NCBI RefSeq assembly: GCF_029227915.1
Contig: NC_079888.1
Coordinates: 9,657,001 to 9,717,000, forward strand
Direction: 5' to 3'
Source of the DNA: Hydractinia symbiolongicarpus
Taxonomy: Eukaryota; Cnidaria; Hydrozoa; Anthoathecata; Hydractiniidae
Length of the DNA: 60,000 nt
Of the stretch, positions 35,401-43,897 are shown one piece after another. The position numbers and the translations under genes are program-made. The first letter of the stretch is position 1. Each line of letters starts with the position of its first letter. The notes under the pieces are model-generated. The model was not told the origin of the DNA. It was given only the letters and a program-made list of their open reading frames with translations, and ran no database searches.

Positions 35401-35882
35401 TTGTAGTAAAGAAAACATAAATGTGGCGAGTGGCCTAGTGGTTATGGAGTTTGTTTCGCAATTACAAGGTCCGTGGTTCGGTTCACAGCGCGGTGTGTTT
35501 AGCAAGTGTCTTTACAACAGCTACGGGTCAACCCATGGTATGTGAGGGAACGGCAATGCTGATAATAATATTTTGTTTTTCTCTGTGTGTTATCTTCGAT
35601 TGCATAAATTGAAGTGTAGAGATACCAAGCTAATAACAGTTAACAAATAAAATCTTGCTCTTTCTATAGTGGGATGAAGAAGATTTTGTGTTTCACTTAA
35701 CACATCCCGGTGTGAAAGAACCATTGATCTTTAAAGCTGAAAATCGCACGGCTGCCGAGAGGTAAACAATTAATCGTTATTTCTTTTCGTGATTAATATA
35801 CATGGGTTAACTCGTTTTTTTCGTGTTAATTTGTAGGTGGTTGCATTGCTTGCTCAAAGCGACAGCGCTGTCGTCATCCTAA
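5403..35882 (+). CDS. FYVE, RhoGEF and PH domain protein, FGD5/FGD6 type (26 exons)
   Basis: Exons: 5403-5442, 17168-17255, 17386-19088, 19526-19596, 21237-21309, 21725-21798, 22742-22825, 24655-24803, 25623-25677, 26857-26958, 27243-27330, 28645-28695, 29025-29083, 29166-29237, 29312-29380, 29856-29939, 31069-31148, 31811-31841, 32223-32309, 32912-33040, 33504-33603, 33689-33807, 34664-34789, 35324-35383, 35670-35761, 35837-35882. All introns are GT-AG, phases agree, and the sum is 3,732 nt (1,243 residues plus TAA). Domain order is a long proline-rich disordered N-terminus (about 1-680), DH (about 684-880), PH (about 904-991), FYVE (about 1021-1096) and a second PH (about 1137-1240). FGD proteins are exchange factors for Cdc42-type GTPases, recruited to phosphoinositide membranes to organise actin. 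The large N-terminus, the sequence after FYVE (PSTLTE) and the SGFL-type start of PH2 resemble FGD5/FGD6 more than FGD1-4. Exon 1 and the end of exon 19 are the least certain parts. Confidence 0.9.
5974..6028 (-). repeat. isolated inverted monomer of the 60-bp repeat at 11278-11580
   Basis: Read on the minus strand this stretch contains TTCTTCGTTCTTAAATTTTT and then AAAAAAGCATTTCTATCGC, the same elements in the same order as one unit of the tandem array inside the duplicated block. The repeat unit is therefore dispersed as well as tandem. Confidence 0.6.
6830..6990 (+). repeat. diverged direct repeat, copy 1 (copy 2 at 7276-7436)
   Basis: The two stretches, about 446 bp apart, share aligned blocks in order: TAAAAATAAACAA, ATTACAGATYGTCTG, CGATGTACGGAA and then a purine-rich end around GGMGGCARTRRGGRGGA. 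Identity is clearly below that of the 3.1-kb duplication, so this is an older local duplication or two copies of a dispersed repeat. Confidence 0.6.
7276..7436 (+). repeat. diverged direct repeat, copy 2 (copy 1 at 6830-6990)
   Basis: Second member of the pair described at 6830. Both members lie inside the candidate transposon 6438-8409 and could be an internal duplication of it. Confidence 0.6.
8550..8790 (-). mobile_element. tRNA-derived SINE-like element, head at 8720-8790
   Basis: On the minus strand, 8790 down to 8720 reads like a 71-nt tRNA: an A-box-like TAGTGTAGTGGTTATAAC, a B-box-like GGTTGGATTCC, and ends GCCGCCA and TGATGGC that nearly pair as an acceptor stem. The expected anticodon arm is replaced by nested stems (CTCTC/GAGAG and GCAC/GTGC), so it is not a normal tRNA gene. 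About 170 bp of further sequence toward 8550 probably forms the SINE body; that boundary is a guess. Confidence 0.55.
11008..11988. mobile_element. inverted-repeat element with about 36-bp termini, copy in duplicate 1
   Basis: The left end CAGTACCGCTTGAATGTAAC continues through TTTACATGTACGC; the right end is its inverse with about two mismatches. Both ends are flanked by TA (11006-11007 and 11989-11990). TA flanks plus CAGT termini suggest a Tc1/mariner or pogo-type non-autonomous element. Its interior holds the five-unit array at 11278-11580 and a CATCAT run followed by a conserved-looking hairpin near 11780-11850. No transposase frame is visible. Confidence 0.7.
11278..11580 (+). repeat. 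five-unit tandem array of about 60 bp, copy in duplicate 1
   Basis: Each unit runs roughly AAAGCATTTCTATCGCCGTT, then CTTCGTTCTTAAATTTTTAA, then AACACGATCTAA. Units have diverged from each other more than the two 3.1-kb copies have, so the array is older than the duplication. Confidence 0.8.
12012..12325 (+). pseudogene. THAP zinc-finger domain remnant, copy in duplicate 1
   Basis: An ATG at 12012 opens MSNCATIDCTNQ, which matches the start and first cysteine pair of a THAP (C2CH) DNA-binding domain, but the frame ends at TAG 12078. A different frame gives LIRFPVREKK, and a third gives EWLYNIKR followed by EFYICSQHFKPECF, which supplies the conserved W and the closing C-x2-H of the domain. 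At least two frame changes and one stop separate these pieces, so it cannot encode the domain as it stands. THAP domains occur in P-element-type transposases and in host regulators derived from them; which source applies cannot be told. No transposase catalytic region was seen downstream. Confidence 0.6.
12527..12710. mobile_element. small inverted-repeat element (MITE-like), copy in duplicate 1
   Basis: Ends AGACGGGGGTAAT and, inverted, AGACGGGGGTTAAT face each other across about 184 bp. The interior can fold around GTGCATTGC and GGGCAAACAGTGC. No coding capacity is visible and no clear target duplication was identified. Confidence 0.55.
14116..15096. mobile_element. inverted-repeat element, copy in duplicate 2
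   Basis: Same element as 11008-11988, shifted by exactly 3,108 bp, with TA flanks. Because its position is identical in both blocks it was duplicated with the block rather than inserted twice. Confidence 0.7.
14386..14688 (+). repeat. five-unit tandem array of about 60 bp, copy in duplicate 2
   Basis: Same array as 11278-11580, lying inside the duplicated inverted-repeat element. Confidence 0.8.
15120..15433 (+). pseudogene. THAP zinc-finger domain remnant, copy in duplicate 2
   Basis: Same broken THAP domain as 12012-12325, with the same internal stop and frame changes. One substitution (CCG for CCC) leaves the local frame as STPPKD. The lesions being shared shows that the domain was dead before the duplication. 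Confidence 0.6.
15635..15818. mobile_element. small inverted-repeat element, copy in duplicate 2
   Basis: Same as 12527-12710 with minor changes in the C-run (CCCCTTAAATT versus CCCCCTTAATT). Confidence 0.5.
17168..21798 (+). CDS. exons 2-6: proline-rich, tyrosine-motif N-terminal region of the FGD-like protein
   Basis: These five exons (17168-17255, 17386-19088, 19526-19596, 21237-21309, 21725-21798) encode about residues 14-683. Exon 3 alone is 1.7 kb. Visible features are SH3- or EVH1-type proline runs (PPRPPPPPSK, KPAPRPKSKR, PPRPPPPR), several tyrosines in YxN settings (YENI, YENV, YYNV, plus YEDI), a two-fold internal repeat around SYPKSDL/SCPKSEL, and an acidic stretch SESESDEDYEND just before the DH domain. 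The region looks intrinsically disordered. In FGD proteins such N-termini bind SH3 proteins and cortactin; here that role is inferred. Confidence 0.85.
20050..20420. mobile_element. MITE-like element with about 50-bp inverted termini
   Basis: The left side reads CATCAGTATTTTTAAACC, TGTTAAAGGG and TTATCAATGCATAGATAT; the right side, reverse-complemented, gives CGTCAGTAATTTTAGACC, TGTTAAGGG and TTATCAATGCATATAGATAT. The interior is about 270 bp without recognisable coding sequence. It lies in the intron between exons 4 and 5 of the FGD-like gene. Confidence 0.6.
20440..20630 (-). repeat. dispersed repeat, inverted relative to 10640-10790
   Basis: The reverse complement shares ordered blocks with the duplicated region: GGGAACCC, AATGTTGG (here GATGTTGG), ATAGAGCTTAAAAA and GTCTTTTTAAWTTTTTTAAA, then AGATATT and ACATTTAA. 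This marks an unnamed dispersed repeat present at least three times in the window (here, near 10640 and near 13750). Confidence 0.6.
22742..29237 (+). CDS. exons 7-14: DH (RhoGEF) domain
   Basis: Exons at 22742, 24655, 25623, 26857, 27243, 28645, 29025 and 29166 join in phase to give a DH domain. It starts IANEILTTEKSFVQALKLI (conserved region 1) and contains MLKPIQRIPSYRLLLLDYL (conserved region 3). The conserved helix that binds the GTPase switch regions is therefore present, and the domain is expected to be catalytically competent. The last exons (IAKYINESMKEGE to VNAKDIVKPGR) form the linker into the first PH domain, as in other FGD proteins. Confidence 0.9.
23322..23463 (+). mobile_element. 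short non-autonomous Helitron-like element
   Basis: The stretch begins TCTATACTATAATAGCCG directly after an A and ends CTAG directly before a T, as Helitrons do when inserted between A and T. Ten bases before CTAG is a hairpin, GTGGA-TTTT-TCCAC (23436-23449). There is no terminal inverted repeat and no coding capacity, which fits a 142-bp non-autonomous copy. It lies in the intron between exons 7 and 8. Confidence 0.6.
25025..25085 (+). mobile_element. tRNA-derived SINE-like fragment
   Basis: TGGCCTTGTGGTAGAGTGTT resembles a Pol III A box and CTGGGTTCAAAT a B box at the right spacing. The sequence lacks a paired acceptor stem and ends in an AATAATAATAA tail, so it reads as a SINE head and not a tRNA gene. 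Confidence 0.5.
28205..28297 (-). mobile_element. tRNA-derived SINE-like fragment
   Basis: On the minus strand, GGTAGTCTTGTGGTAAAGTG and GGTTGCGTGTTCATG stand at A-box and B-box spacing. The A-box part resembles that at 25025, suggesting one SINE family. Confidence 0.45.
28484..28603 (+). repeat. two-copy tandem repeat of about 60 bp in an intron
   Basis: TATTGAAGCGAAGAAGA and the preceding TTAAC-CT-CTG-TTTTA pattern occur twice about 61 bp apart. It lies just upstream of the exon at 28645 and shows no other feature. Confidence 0.75.
29312..31841 (+). CDS. exons 15-18: first PH domain
   Basis: Exons 29312-29380, 29856-29939, 31069-31148 and 31811-31841 encode LLKEGTLQKLSRKE, then RTFILFTDVLLYC, and end PKEREDWIA. 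These are the first strand, the FxDxLLY strand and the closing tryptophan helix of a PH domain placed directly after the DH domain. In DH-PH proteins this PH assists exchange and binds phosphoinositides. Confidence 0.85.
31553..31604. repeat. perfect 24-bp inverted repeat with a 4-base loop
   Basis: The arm starting GCCTAATTTAGGGGACGCTT at 31553-31576 is followed by CCCC and then by its exact reverse complement at 31581-31604. It lies in the intron between exons 17 and 18. In RNA it would form a very stable hairpin, but the stem is shorter than in a typical microRNA precursor. A palindromic mobile element is the simplest explanation. Confidence 0.9.
32223..33603 (+). CDS. exons 19-21: linker and FYVE zinc-finger domain
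   Basis: Exon 19 (32223-32309) encodes a helical linker (LTSAITEETKKRETF). Exons 20 and 21 (32912-33040, 33504-33603) encode a complete FYVE domain: PPWIPD (the WxxD motif), CQIC, RRHHCRACG (the basic motif), VCNNC and RVCEKC. All eight zinc-binding cysteines are present. FYVE domains bind phosphatidylinositol 3-phosphate on endosomes. The donor of exon 19 is uncertain: GTTAGA after 32309 is weak, and a second in-frame donor, GTAAAA after 32417, would add 36 residues with no change of phase. Confidence 0.9.
33689..35882 (+). CDS. exons 22-26: basic linker, second PH domain and C-terminus
   Basis: Exon 22 (33689-33807) encodes a basic helix (KFKNRMKRRKTKRIL) ending PSTLTE. Exons 23-26 encode a C-terminal PH domain: SGFLRSSKKGKKERRYWFV at its start, then LYMYKASS, PVLGYKV, FVFHLTHPG and the closing ERWLHCLL. 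The protein ends ATALSSS at TAA 35880-35882. The arrangement FYVE-basic linker-PH2 at the C-terminus is characteristic of the FGD family. Confidence 0.9.
34817..35158 (+). repeat. 22-bp minisatellite resembling repeated splice acceptors
   Basis: About 13 copies of a unit close to CTTCCGTTCTATACCCTTAC plus AG tile the intron between exons 23 and 24. Each unit contains a pyrimidine-rich stretch ending CTTACAG, the form of a 3' splice site. Two copies have CTTACAT instead and one is shortened. All three forward frames are open for more than 130 codons because the unit contains no stop, so those frames are not genes. Confidence 0.95.
35425..35500 (+). mobile_element. tRNA-derived SINE-like fragment
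   Basis: TGGCCTAGTGGTTATGGAG and GTGGTTCGGTTCACAG stand at A-box and B-box spacing, followed by about 60 bp of unassigned sequence. It sits in the intron between exons 24 and 25. Confidence 0.5.
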
Positions 35883-38445
35883 TGATCGATGTTGGTTTGT
35901 AATCTTGTCAACTTTGCTTGGTGTAATCCATTGTTAAACAAATCCATTCATTAACAAAAAATTCAATAACAAAATATGTCAAGGAGACTAATTATTTGAC
36001 ATAAACATTCCATTAATTTTCCTGTCCTACATCATAGTGAACAAGTGCAATCACATAAAAGTGGTTTAGTCGCATATCGCGTTTAAGTACAATTAAATTT
36101 GCTTGGAAAGTAACAATCGAATTGAAATTTGAAACTGATAACCAAATTTACCATAAATATTTCACAAAAAAATTTTAGTTTATTTGCCAAAATTAAACCT
36201 CACGCAAATTCACTCTCCCAACATATTTTGAGTATTGTTAACATTTGAACGATTACCAGATTGAATTTGTCCATTGGTATTCACCCTTACCAAAATGTTT
36301 TCACACTGAAATTACAGTAGAAAGCTCTCTGGCTGTTTTAATGACAATTGTAGCGGAGGTAAAGAGAATCTAAGTTGTTGTTTTTAACTACTCCTCGAAA
36401 GAACTTTTTTTCTGTTAATTTGTTCACACTTGAGGTTTAGATGTACACATTACGTTGATTAGTTTTTCCAAAGACATATTTTCGCAATTTTAAAAACTTT
36501 TTATTTCTTGCAGATTAATTTTCACGAATCCTGTTCAGATATTTTACGAAGAGTTTTTTCGCCAATGAATACTCTTAATATTCTTTGCTCATGAAGAAGA
36601 CCACGTGACATTGAAAGTTTCCAATGAAACAGAACAAAACAAAACAGAAAAAAAGAAAAAGAAAAATACCTTTAATATTTAAACAAATAGCGCGTAAATT
36701 GATACTAGCAATGTAATTTCTTGTTATTAATTGATTTGTACTTTTGCGAAGAATTATTTTTGCGAATATGGATAAAATTCGCGAAATTCGTGAAAATTAA
36801 TCAAGTTAAGGTACTTTTTAGATGAATGTATATATTGAATATCCCAACTTACTTAATCTGTAGATTTTCTGGTACGGTTGCACTTCGTAAAATATGTGCG
36901 AACTGCAGAATTATATTTTTCTAAGATCTTATTTGTTACTATTTTTTGTTTATTAGTTATTTTTATGGATTTGTTTTTTTTATGTATTGGTTTATATGAT
37001 TGTTTTTTCTCCCACCAAAAACTGCATAAAGTTAGTTTCTATGTTCATTTTAAATCTGATTTTTTAAATTTAGATGTATTATTAATATCATTTATTAACT
37101 TTTTTCTACATTTTAAGTAGAGTGAAGTCGGAAAATTAGATCCAGAAAAATGCGCAAGTGTCCAAGATGTTGTTCTTACTGTTTTTGTTCAAAATATTCG
37201 CAATATCTCGATATTTTTTTTACTAGAGAAAAATTGTATATAAATTCACAACACATTTTTTATATGTAAGTATAATAATATTTTTGTTTTCATTCATGAA
37301 TTTGTTAGTATAGGTTGAAATTAAATTTGAATTAAAAATGACACCAAAAATTTTTGCTTGTTTTTTTTTCGTGTCTCTAAGTAAAGAAGCTCTAGCATAT
37401 AACTCGTGACATTATTACAAGAAGAGCCACAAGCTGCTTCATTTAAGCTAGTATTTTAGAAGCTTTGGAAAAATTAAAATGAACGCGGTCATTTTAAGGT
37501 CAAACCAATTGATTGAAATACGTTCATGCACATGCACTACTTGATCAAAAGATTTACGAACATGCGCCAGCCAATTAGAAGCTTCATGCACGGCAATAAC
37601 CAATTAAAAGATTCGGTAGTGAAATATTACACACGTCATTTAAATGAAGACGACGGCAAGAATAATAAATTTTTATATAGATGTTTTAGTTTAGTTGAGG
37701 TTATTTTGTATTTACCGGGATAAACGGCTTATGAACTTGTATAAGCTCTGGCGCCTGGCAAATTTTGACATTTTTGAGTATAAATTTTAAATTAGCCATT
37801 ATTGGTATAATACAAAATTCACAGATCGGTAATGGTGACAAGATATTGCACGTGTTATTAAATAACGTCAATATGATAGTCGTTGCAATGATCAGATTTT
37901 GCACGACAAAAGCTGTAAAAATAAAAGAAATTCTATATCTCACGACAATTACTGAATTTAATGGAAACTTACCTTTAGGACGTGTCTGCAAAATTAAGAC
38001 CAGCTCTGGTGGAATATTTATGATGATATATTAAGAAGAAGAATGTTAAAACAACTGCAAACTCTGTTGTAAATTTCTTATATTTGGTCAAAAGAATATT
38101 TCGGCCATTTACATGCATATAATAACAAAAAAAATCCGCAAAATCAAAATCGTGTATGTTTGCCTATCCTCAACCTGAATCACTTCGCACTAGATGAATG
38201 ACGTAACAACGTCACGCTAAATCTATTATAATTACATATAATTATAAAAAAACTTAAAAAATAGTCAGCTAATAATTTCGATTAAATTTGAATTATTTTT
38301 TCGTCCAGCCTAAGTCACTTCAATTTGGGCAATATATAAAAAAACCTAGCTAAAAAAACGTCGAACTTCGTGAATAACACAAAAAGTGTGTACTCTCTTT
38401 CTCTCTTTCCCTTCACTCTCCAATTCTCTCTACTGACACAACTTG
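35883..38445. other. intergenic region between two convergent genes
   Basis: The region must contain the 3' ends of both neighbours. An ATTAAA variant poly(A) signal occurs near 36092 for the + strand gene; no canonical AATAAA was seen close to either stop. Open frames at 37701-37991 (-) and 37765-38034 (+) overlap each other and match nothing I know. Stretches such as TTCGCGAAATTCG near 36780 resemble dispersed repeats seen elsewhere in the window. Confidence 0.4.
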
Positions 38446-41400
38446 TTACGAAATACTGGCGACAACAGTTTTTGCAGCATGGTCGAGATCATCAGCAGAA
38501 GCTATCGGCATCTTGCTTTCTTTAAGAATTCTCTTTGCCTCTTCTACGTTTGTACCTGCAAAATAAAAATTGAAAGATGAAAATAACGCACAAAATTCTA
38601 GATAGTATTCTTAAGGTTTTTCCTGACAAACTTCAACGCGATAAAAAATTTTACTATCGGCCTTTAGACTGTTTTATTTGACAAATACGATTATGTGAGC
38701 CAATTCAAGACATCATAGGTTTTCACTTCATAGACACGACGTGCTACATAAGCTGATATATTATTCAAATGACACAATTCGAGCTCATACCTTCAAGACG
38801 GACGACTATGGGCAGGTTGAGTTGCATTTCTTTGTAAGCTTTTGTTATGCCTTTGGCTATTGTGGCGCAGTTGACTATGCCAGCGAAAACATTGACCAGA
38901 ATACCTTGAACCTAATATCAAAGTGAATTAAAGAAATCAGTCCACAAAACAAGACTAACAGAAACAAAAAACAAATTAATCAATTAAACACATACATTTT
39001 TGTCAGCAGTTAGTAGTTTGAATCCGTTATAAACTCCATCCTCAGTGACGCCACCACCCAGATCAAGAAAGTTGGCTGGAGATCCACCATGAAGTTTGAT
39101 GATATCCATTGTCGCCATAGCCAGTCCTGCACCGTTCACTGCAAAAAAAAATCTATTTAACACTTAGACGGATGTTAGATTACCTTCAAACCGAACCGAA
39201 CTGCCGTAAAATTGGCATTGACGAACTCGCTAATTGAATTTTTAAAATGTTGAGCCAGAACGTATACATTTATAAGGATGGGAGGTTTATTAGAAGCTTG
39301 ATTAACAAAAATGATAATTTAATTGTCATGAACTTCATCAGATGTAAATGTCTATACATGCGATGCAATCAAAATTATACAGAGAAAACTCCTTTTTCCT
39401 TGGAACAAAGAACAGCATGACTTTTTACATTTTGAACATGAAGTTGGTTTTTCAAGAGGATTTAATTATTTGAACAAATAAACCAAAAACCAAAATTTTT
39501 CGCACAAAACAAAAATACTTACCCATGCACGCAATATTTCCATCCAGCGGAATATAATTTAAATTATGTTCGGCAGCCTCGATTTCACGTGAGTCAGTCT
39601 CACTATGGTCGTCCAAAGCAAACACATGTTCTTGTCGAAATTTAGCATTGTCGTCGAAATTGATTTTCGCATCAAAGCAGACAACTAAACGCAAATCCAC
39701 AATTTAATCAACCAGTCGGAAAACAAACAAAAATCATGGAATTTTTAACTATTTTGTTCCAGCCTTCTTCACAGCGTGAACTCTAACAGAGATGTTTATC
39801 TGGTATGCTTCTTTGCAGTAACAGAGAAGTTGTATGAACTAAACAAGCAAGTATTAACCTTCGCCTTTGTCTGTTTCTCCGAATGGGTTTATTTCAACTT
39901 GTGTCGCATCCACACCAATGAAGAGCTTGTAGAGTTTTCTTATTTCTTCTGAAGCCTGCAGTAGAAAGAAAACTTTTTTTCCTATTTCTCAAACTCAGAA
40001 ATCGAAGCAGAGTGCTTGGAAAAGAAAAACCAAGAGCATGGTAATCCAGATAAAGACGCGTGCATTACCTTCGCATGTAAACTGCCAGTAAACTCTAAAA
40101 ATGTTGCAATACGATCGGATTGCTCTGCACTGATTCCGTTGAAGATGTCAATCGGTTCCTAAAATATATTTTAATGCTCTTACAATCACTATGTCAACTC
40201 CAAAATAAGCTGTATTGTGTATCAAGTCAAAAAAATCGTCTGATAACGGAAATAACTCAGATGTCAGTTACTGTCTACATATAATCCAATATTACAAAAA
40301 AAGTCTTCAAAAATACTTTTAATAGAAAAACGTGATAATAGATTTAATTAGGATTTCAAGCCTCGATATAATAGGGTTGATTTGTCTGTGTGAAATACAA
40401 GTATATTGGAAGTTTTATTCACAACTTCTTTTGGACGAATTACATGCTGTTAATATTTTTTCATAGCAATCAAACTTAAAAATTATGTCTGTTGCCGTTT
40501 TATATATCTAACCAAGGAAAGAATAAATTTACACTATATAACAAAAGAGATGCTTACATACTGTCATGATCTTTTCTGGATGACTTTCCGCAACCTCTTC
40601 AATATCAACACCACCCTCAGGACTAGCAACAATCACAGGACCTTTCGCAGCACGATCCATCAATATTGCCAAGTAGGTTTCGCGTACAATGTCTAAACCT
40701 TCACAAACCATTAGCTTAAAAAGAAAGAGACGGTCATTCAGCATTTTTAAAAAATGTAAAAATATAGATCCTACTTTTGTCTCTTTATCCTTGGTTAACT
40801 AACTATAAGTTGGATTTGAAATTTTCTAGAAGTGTGCACCCATCAACTAGAACTTGACCACTTTATCCACTGAATGGGTTATTAACATTGCCTTTGTCAA
40901 ATAGAACTCCTAATTTCAAGGTGTATATATATATTATCTTACACCACTAAATTCTTTAAAGGAAACAAGATGTCAACACACCTTGAAAGATTACACTTTT
41001 TTAAACGGATTTTTATAAAAACGAAATTAATGCCCTGTTGCAGATGTAGAAGCTTGCTTCGTTTACAATGTTATTTTTTATTAAAAATGCAAAGCCTTAT
41101 TAATTTTGTGACCATTTTTTGCCAAAACAAGGCATACTTGAAAATGAGAACGACAAAAAATATAATAAATCACTCTCCTACAGGGTGTGAATTAACTATA
41201 ATTTTATTACACTATATATATTAAAATTACCTTTTTTACTAGCACACCACCTGGAGGAGTTTGTTTTGTTGTGAGCTTTTGACCAAGCATTTGTGAGGCT
41301 AAATCTCTAACAACATCGGTGCTAGAAAGGTGTTAATATATGCATAATCCAAACTCTCAAGTACTAAATAATGCCGGTTTGCATTAATGACCAATACAAA

Positions 41401-42853
41401 ATTAAACTGAAAATACTGCTTGAGGAAACCTCTATTAAAAAAATGGCCTTATGGGGAAGTTCTAAATATCTATTCTTTTTCACACAAATGTGCACACAAA
41501 AAGGGAAAAAAGCACTAATCAAAATTTGGAGAAAACAAATGATCTATAAATTCAACACCACACCTGTTAAAAATAATTAAAAAAAGACGAAAACATGTTG
41601 TTAATAAAAGTTTTTCTGCACCACATCACTTATCAAATTTTTGAACCTAAAAATCTTACTCTCTTGTAAGATGCACGCCACCTTTGAAGCCATTTTCAAA
41701 TGTTCCTTTCCCTCTGCCACCAGCTAAGATCTGAGCTTTAACTACAAGTTCTTCTGCTGTATCAGCCACTACAATAAAAAAATCTCATGTAGCAATGCTT
41801 ATAGATATATAATTAAGATATTGTCAGTGGAGAATTAAACAGGCAATTGTTCAATTTACAAAGCAAAGCAAAGAAAATTTACCATTAAGTTGGCATTTTC
41901 CTAACCTAATTGTAGAGGGAAATATGCAGCAAATATGATAAAGTACCAAGCTTAAAACTTTGAGAAAAACTTAAAAAACGTAAAACTTGAATAACAATAA
42001 ATTGCTTACAAAGTCGAGAGCCAATATCACTTGCTTCTTGTGGTGTGTTTGCAACTCCAAATTTTTGAACATTAACATTATACTTATTCATCAATTCCTT
42101 GCTAGCATACTCTTGCAAATTCAGATTTCTACAGCTTACATTAGAAAAGACCGGCACCTTAAAATAAATTTATATTTGTTTTATAAGTGCAAAGCAAGCC
42201 ACAAAATTTTGAGTAACTATCAAGAGGGTGCTGATAAGCCACAAACACCTGCATATATAAGGGTAAGTTTGGGAGACTTTTTAGTTAAATTGGTGGTTGT
42301 CCTCTGAAACTTGAATTTCCTGTGACATACCATAGGGTTGACAGTTGGAAGAAGGCACTTTTTCAGGCATTGTTCTGATCTATGTGGGTTTTTTTCGTGC
42401 GAATACTTGATTTTATTTTGAAACACCGAACTGGCCGATAAACACTGCATTTTTTACAGTGTATGTGTGGCTTATCGGCACCCTTGTTAACTATCATTCT
42501 GTTGCCCTGTTTTTGTCCAACTTGTATATAACAGGAACAATTTTTTTGTCAGCCAATTGTAATGATTAAATCTTGAAGTCTATGCTCCATTGGACGTTTC
42601 TCGTGGCAATGTGAGTATGATGGATGTGGCCCCTTACTTTTTATCTCTTTGATTTTCATTTTGAATTATGAAGCAGCAGGACAAGAATTAGATTTTTTAG
42701 CTGTAGCTAAGATATCAACATATTTCACAGAACAGTACATGGTTTTTATACTTTTCATACAGTACTTACATATCTTTGTAAATAGGAAATTCCGTTTGAA
42801 TTTCTAGAAATACGCTGCAAGTACCGAGAAAAGCACACAGCTCTGGTCGCCAT
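38446..42853 (-). CDS. SUCLG2: succinyl-CoA ligase [GDP-forming] beta subunit, mitochondrial (11 exons)
   Basis: Exons in transcript order: 42853-42770, 42157-42010, 41768-41660, 41321-41231, 40714-40562, 40158-40069, 39955-39859, 39684-39523, 39138-38996, 38911-38791, 38555-38446. All introns are GT-AG with matching phases; the total is 1,308 nt, giving 435 residues and a TAA stop, close to the usual length. The enzyme, with the alpha subunit, converts succinyl-CoA to succinate in the mitochondrial matrix and makes GTP. Seen: an Arg-rich, acid-free N-terminus typical of mitochondrial import, [10 protein letters not shown], the nucleotide-grasp motif [19 protein letters not shown] (metal/nucleotide site), [16 protein letters not shown] and [12 protein letters not shown] (CoA-ligase domain). 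Segments such as [26 protein letters not shown] and the GTNVEEAK end agree with SUCLG2 and differ from the ATP-forming SUCLA2. The start ATG at 42853 has A at -3 and G at +4. Confidence 0.93.
42221..42486. mobile_element. hAT-like MITE in SUCLG2 intron 1
   Basis: Inverted termini GGGTGCTGATAAGCCACA and, reversed, GGGTGCCGATAAGCCACA bound 266 bp. They are flanked by GTAACTAT on the left (42213-42220) and TTAACTAT on the right (42487-42494), a 7-of-8 match to the 8-bp target duplication expected for hAT elements. No transposase is encoded. The insertion does not disturb the splice sites. Confidence 0.75.
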
Positions 42854-43567
42854 GTTTGTTGCAAATGTGAGAATAATTCTCCGTGCTGAATAATCAACCC
42901 CGGGGTCAGAATGGGTGATTATATTTGTTGCGAAAGGGACATATAAATTATTCTTATTTTTCTTACAAAAGCTGAAAAATTTATCTTTTAATCGTCTTCT
43001 TCCAATTTTCCATAACCAGCACCAACATTAAATTAACGTTCTTCAGCCTCAACTTTTTTTCGTAATAATTCAAGGTTTTTTAATGTGTGCGCTAAATTCT
43101 GAATCCTAAATCTTTTACCCAACAAAGAGTGTCTAACTATGGAAAGGTTTATACGAGAAAAAACTTTTAAAGTGGAATGGACAGTGGAGTGTAGTGAACA
43201 TATCGGAATATGACGACTTTTTAAAAAAAAAACTAAAAAAAAAACGTCTGTTAACTTTCCTTTTAAAAGAATCCGGACGAACTACCGAGATTTTACAGAG
43301 AATTAAGAATAAAGTAAGAACAACTGTACGCTCTAATTACAAAGTTGTCCCCGGGGCTTTTTACCTCTCAACCGGCGTTGCACTTATGTACAGAACTGGA
43401 AGAAAAAGCTTTGTCTTCCTCAGGACTTTTTCCCTTTTAATATCTTGCCGTCTTGATATCAAAAAAGAAAAACCTGGGGTCGAAGTTGCGTTTTGCCGTT
43501 GGATATACAAAAAACAGGTCCTTGAATCGAGTTTGACTCTTGATTGTGTTCCAAAATTATTTTCGTT

Positions 43568-43609
43568 CCCAGAGCTCTTTGAGATTAGTTTATTCCAAAG
43601 AGCTCTGGG
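43568..43609. repeat. 14-bp perfect inverted repeat with a 14-base loop
   Basis: CCCAGAGCTCTTTG (43568-43581) is matched exactly by CAAAGAGCTCTGGG (43596-43609). The adjoining sequence with CTCGTACCCAGGG and a second inverted CCTCGTAT about 45 bp on suggests a piece of a dispersed element. Boundaries cannot be fixed from one copy. Confidence 0.8.
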
Positions 43610-43705
43610 GGTCGAGAATGTTCGAAACTGAGAACAACCTGAGTCTCAATCTCGTACCCAGGGCAACTTGTATCTTTTCTGACCCCGGGATCTCAATACG
43701 AGGGA

Positions 43706-43787
43706 AGCACTTCATGGAAGGATCCATATAGTCTGTGAATATGTCGTATACTTGAACCTCTAACACAACCTCACCTTTACCCGACAT
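43706..43787 (-). CDS. possible coding exon of unknown gene (low confidence)
   Basis: An ATG at 43787 opens MSGKGEVVLEVQVYDIF and continues DYMDPSMKCFP before entering the repeat-like sequence around 43600-43705. A GTATTG that could act as a donor follows at 43706. The amino-acid composition looks protein-like, but I recognise no family and found no partner exon; downstream on this strand lies SUCLG2. It could equally be an alternative 5' exon or chance. Confidence 0.2.
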
Positions 43788-43897
43788 TGTCGTATTCCTT
43801 TCCTCACGACAGCTCAACTGCATCCGACACGCGACGTTAAACAATTTATCAACGTCGTGATGTTGTTAATACATACTACTGCCTAATGTAATATCTT

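Larger units (their letters stand above)
42854..43897. other. upstream region of SUCLG2
   Basis: This kilobase should contain the SUCLG2 promoter. No TATA box stands out. A + strand open frame at 43194-43631 runs through lysine-rich low-complexity DNA and a hairpin and matches nothing known. A short candidate exon on the minus strand (43706-43787) is described separately. Confidence 0.4.

Noticed and set aside
37701-38034. Overlapping open frames on both strands, the minus one hydrophobic with splice-like sites
   Set aside because: No family match and two-strand overlap in AT-rich DNA; cannot decide that either is coding.
43194-43631. A 145-codon + strand open frame
   Set aside because: Composition is lysine-rich low complexity at the start and runs through a hairpin repeat at the end; no family recognised.
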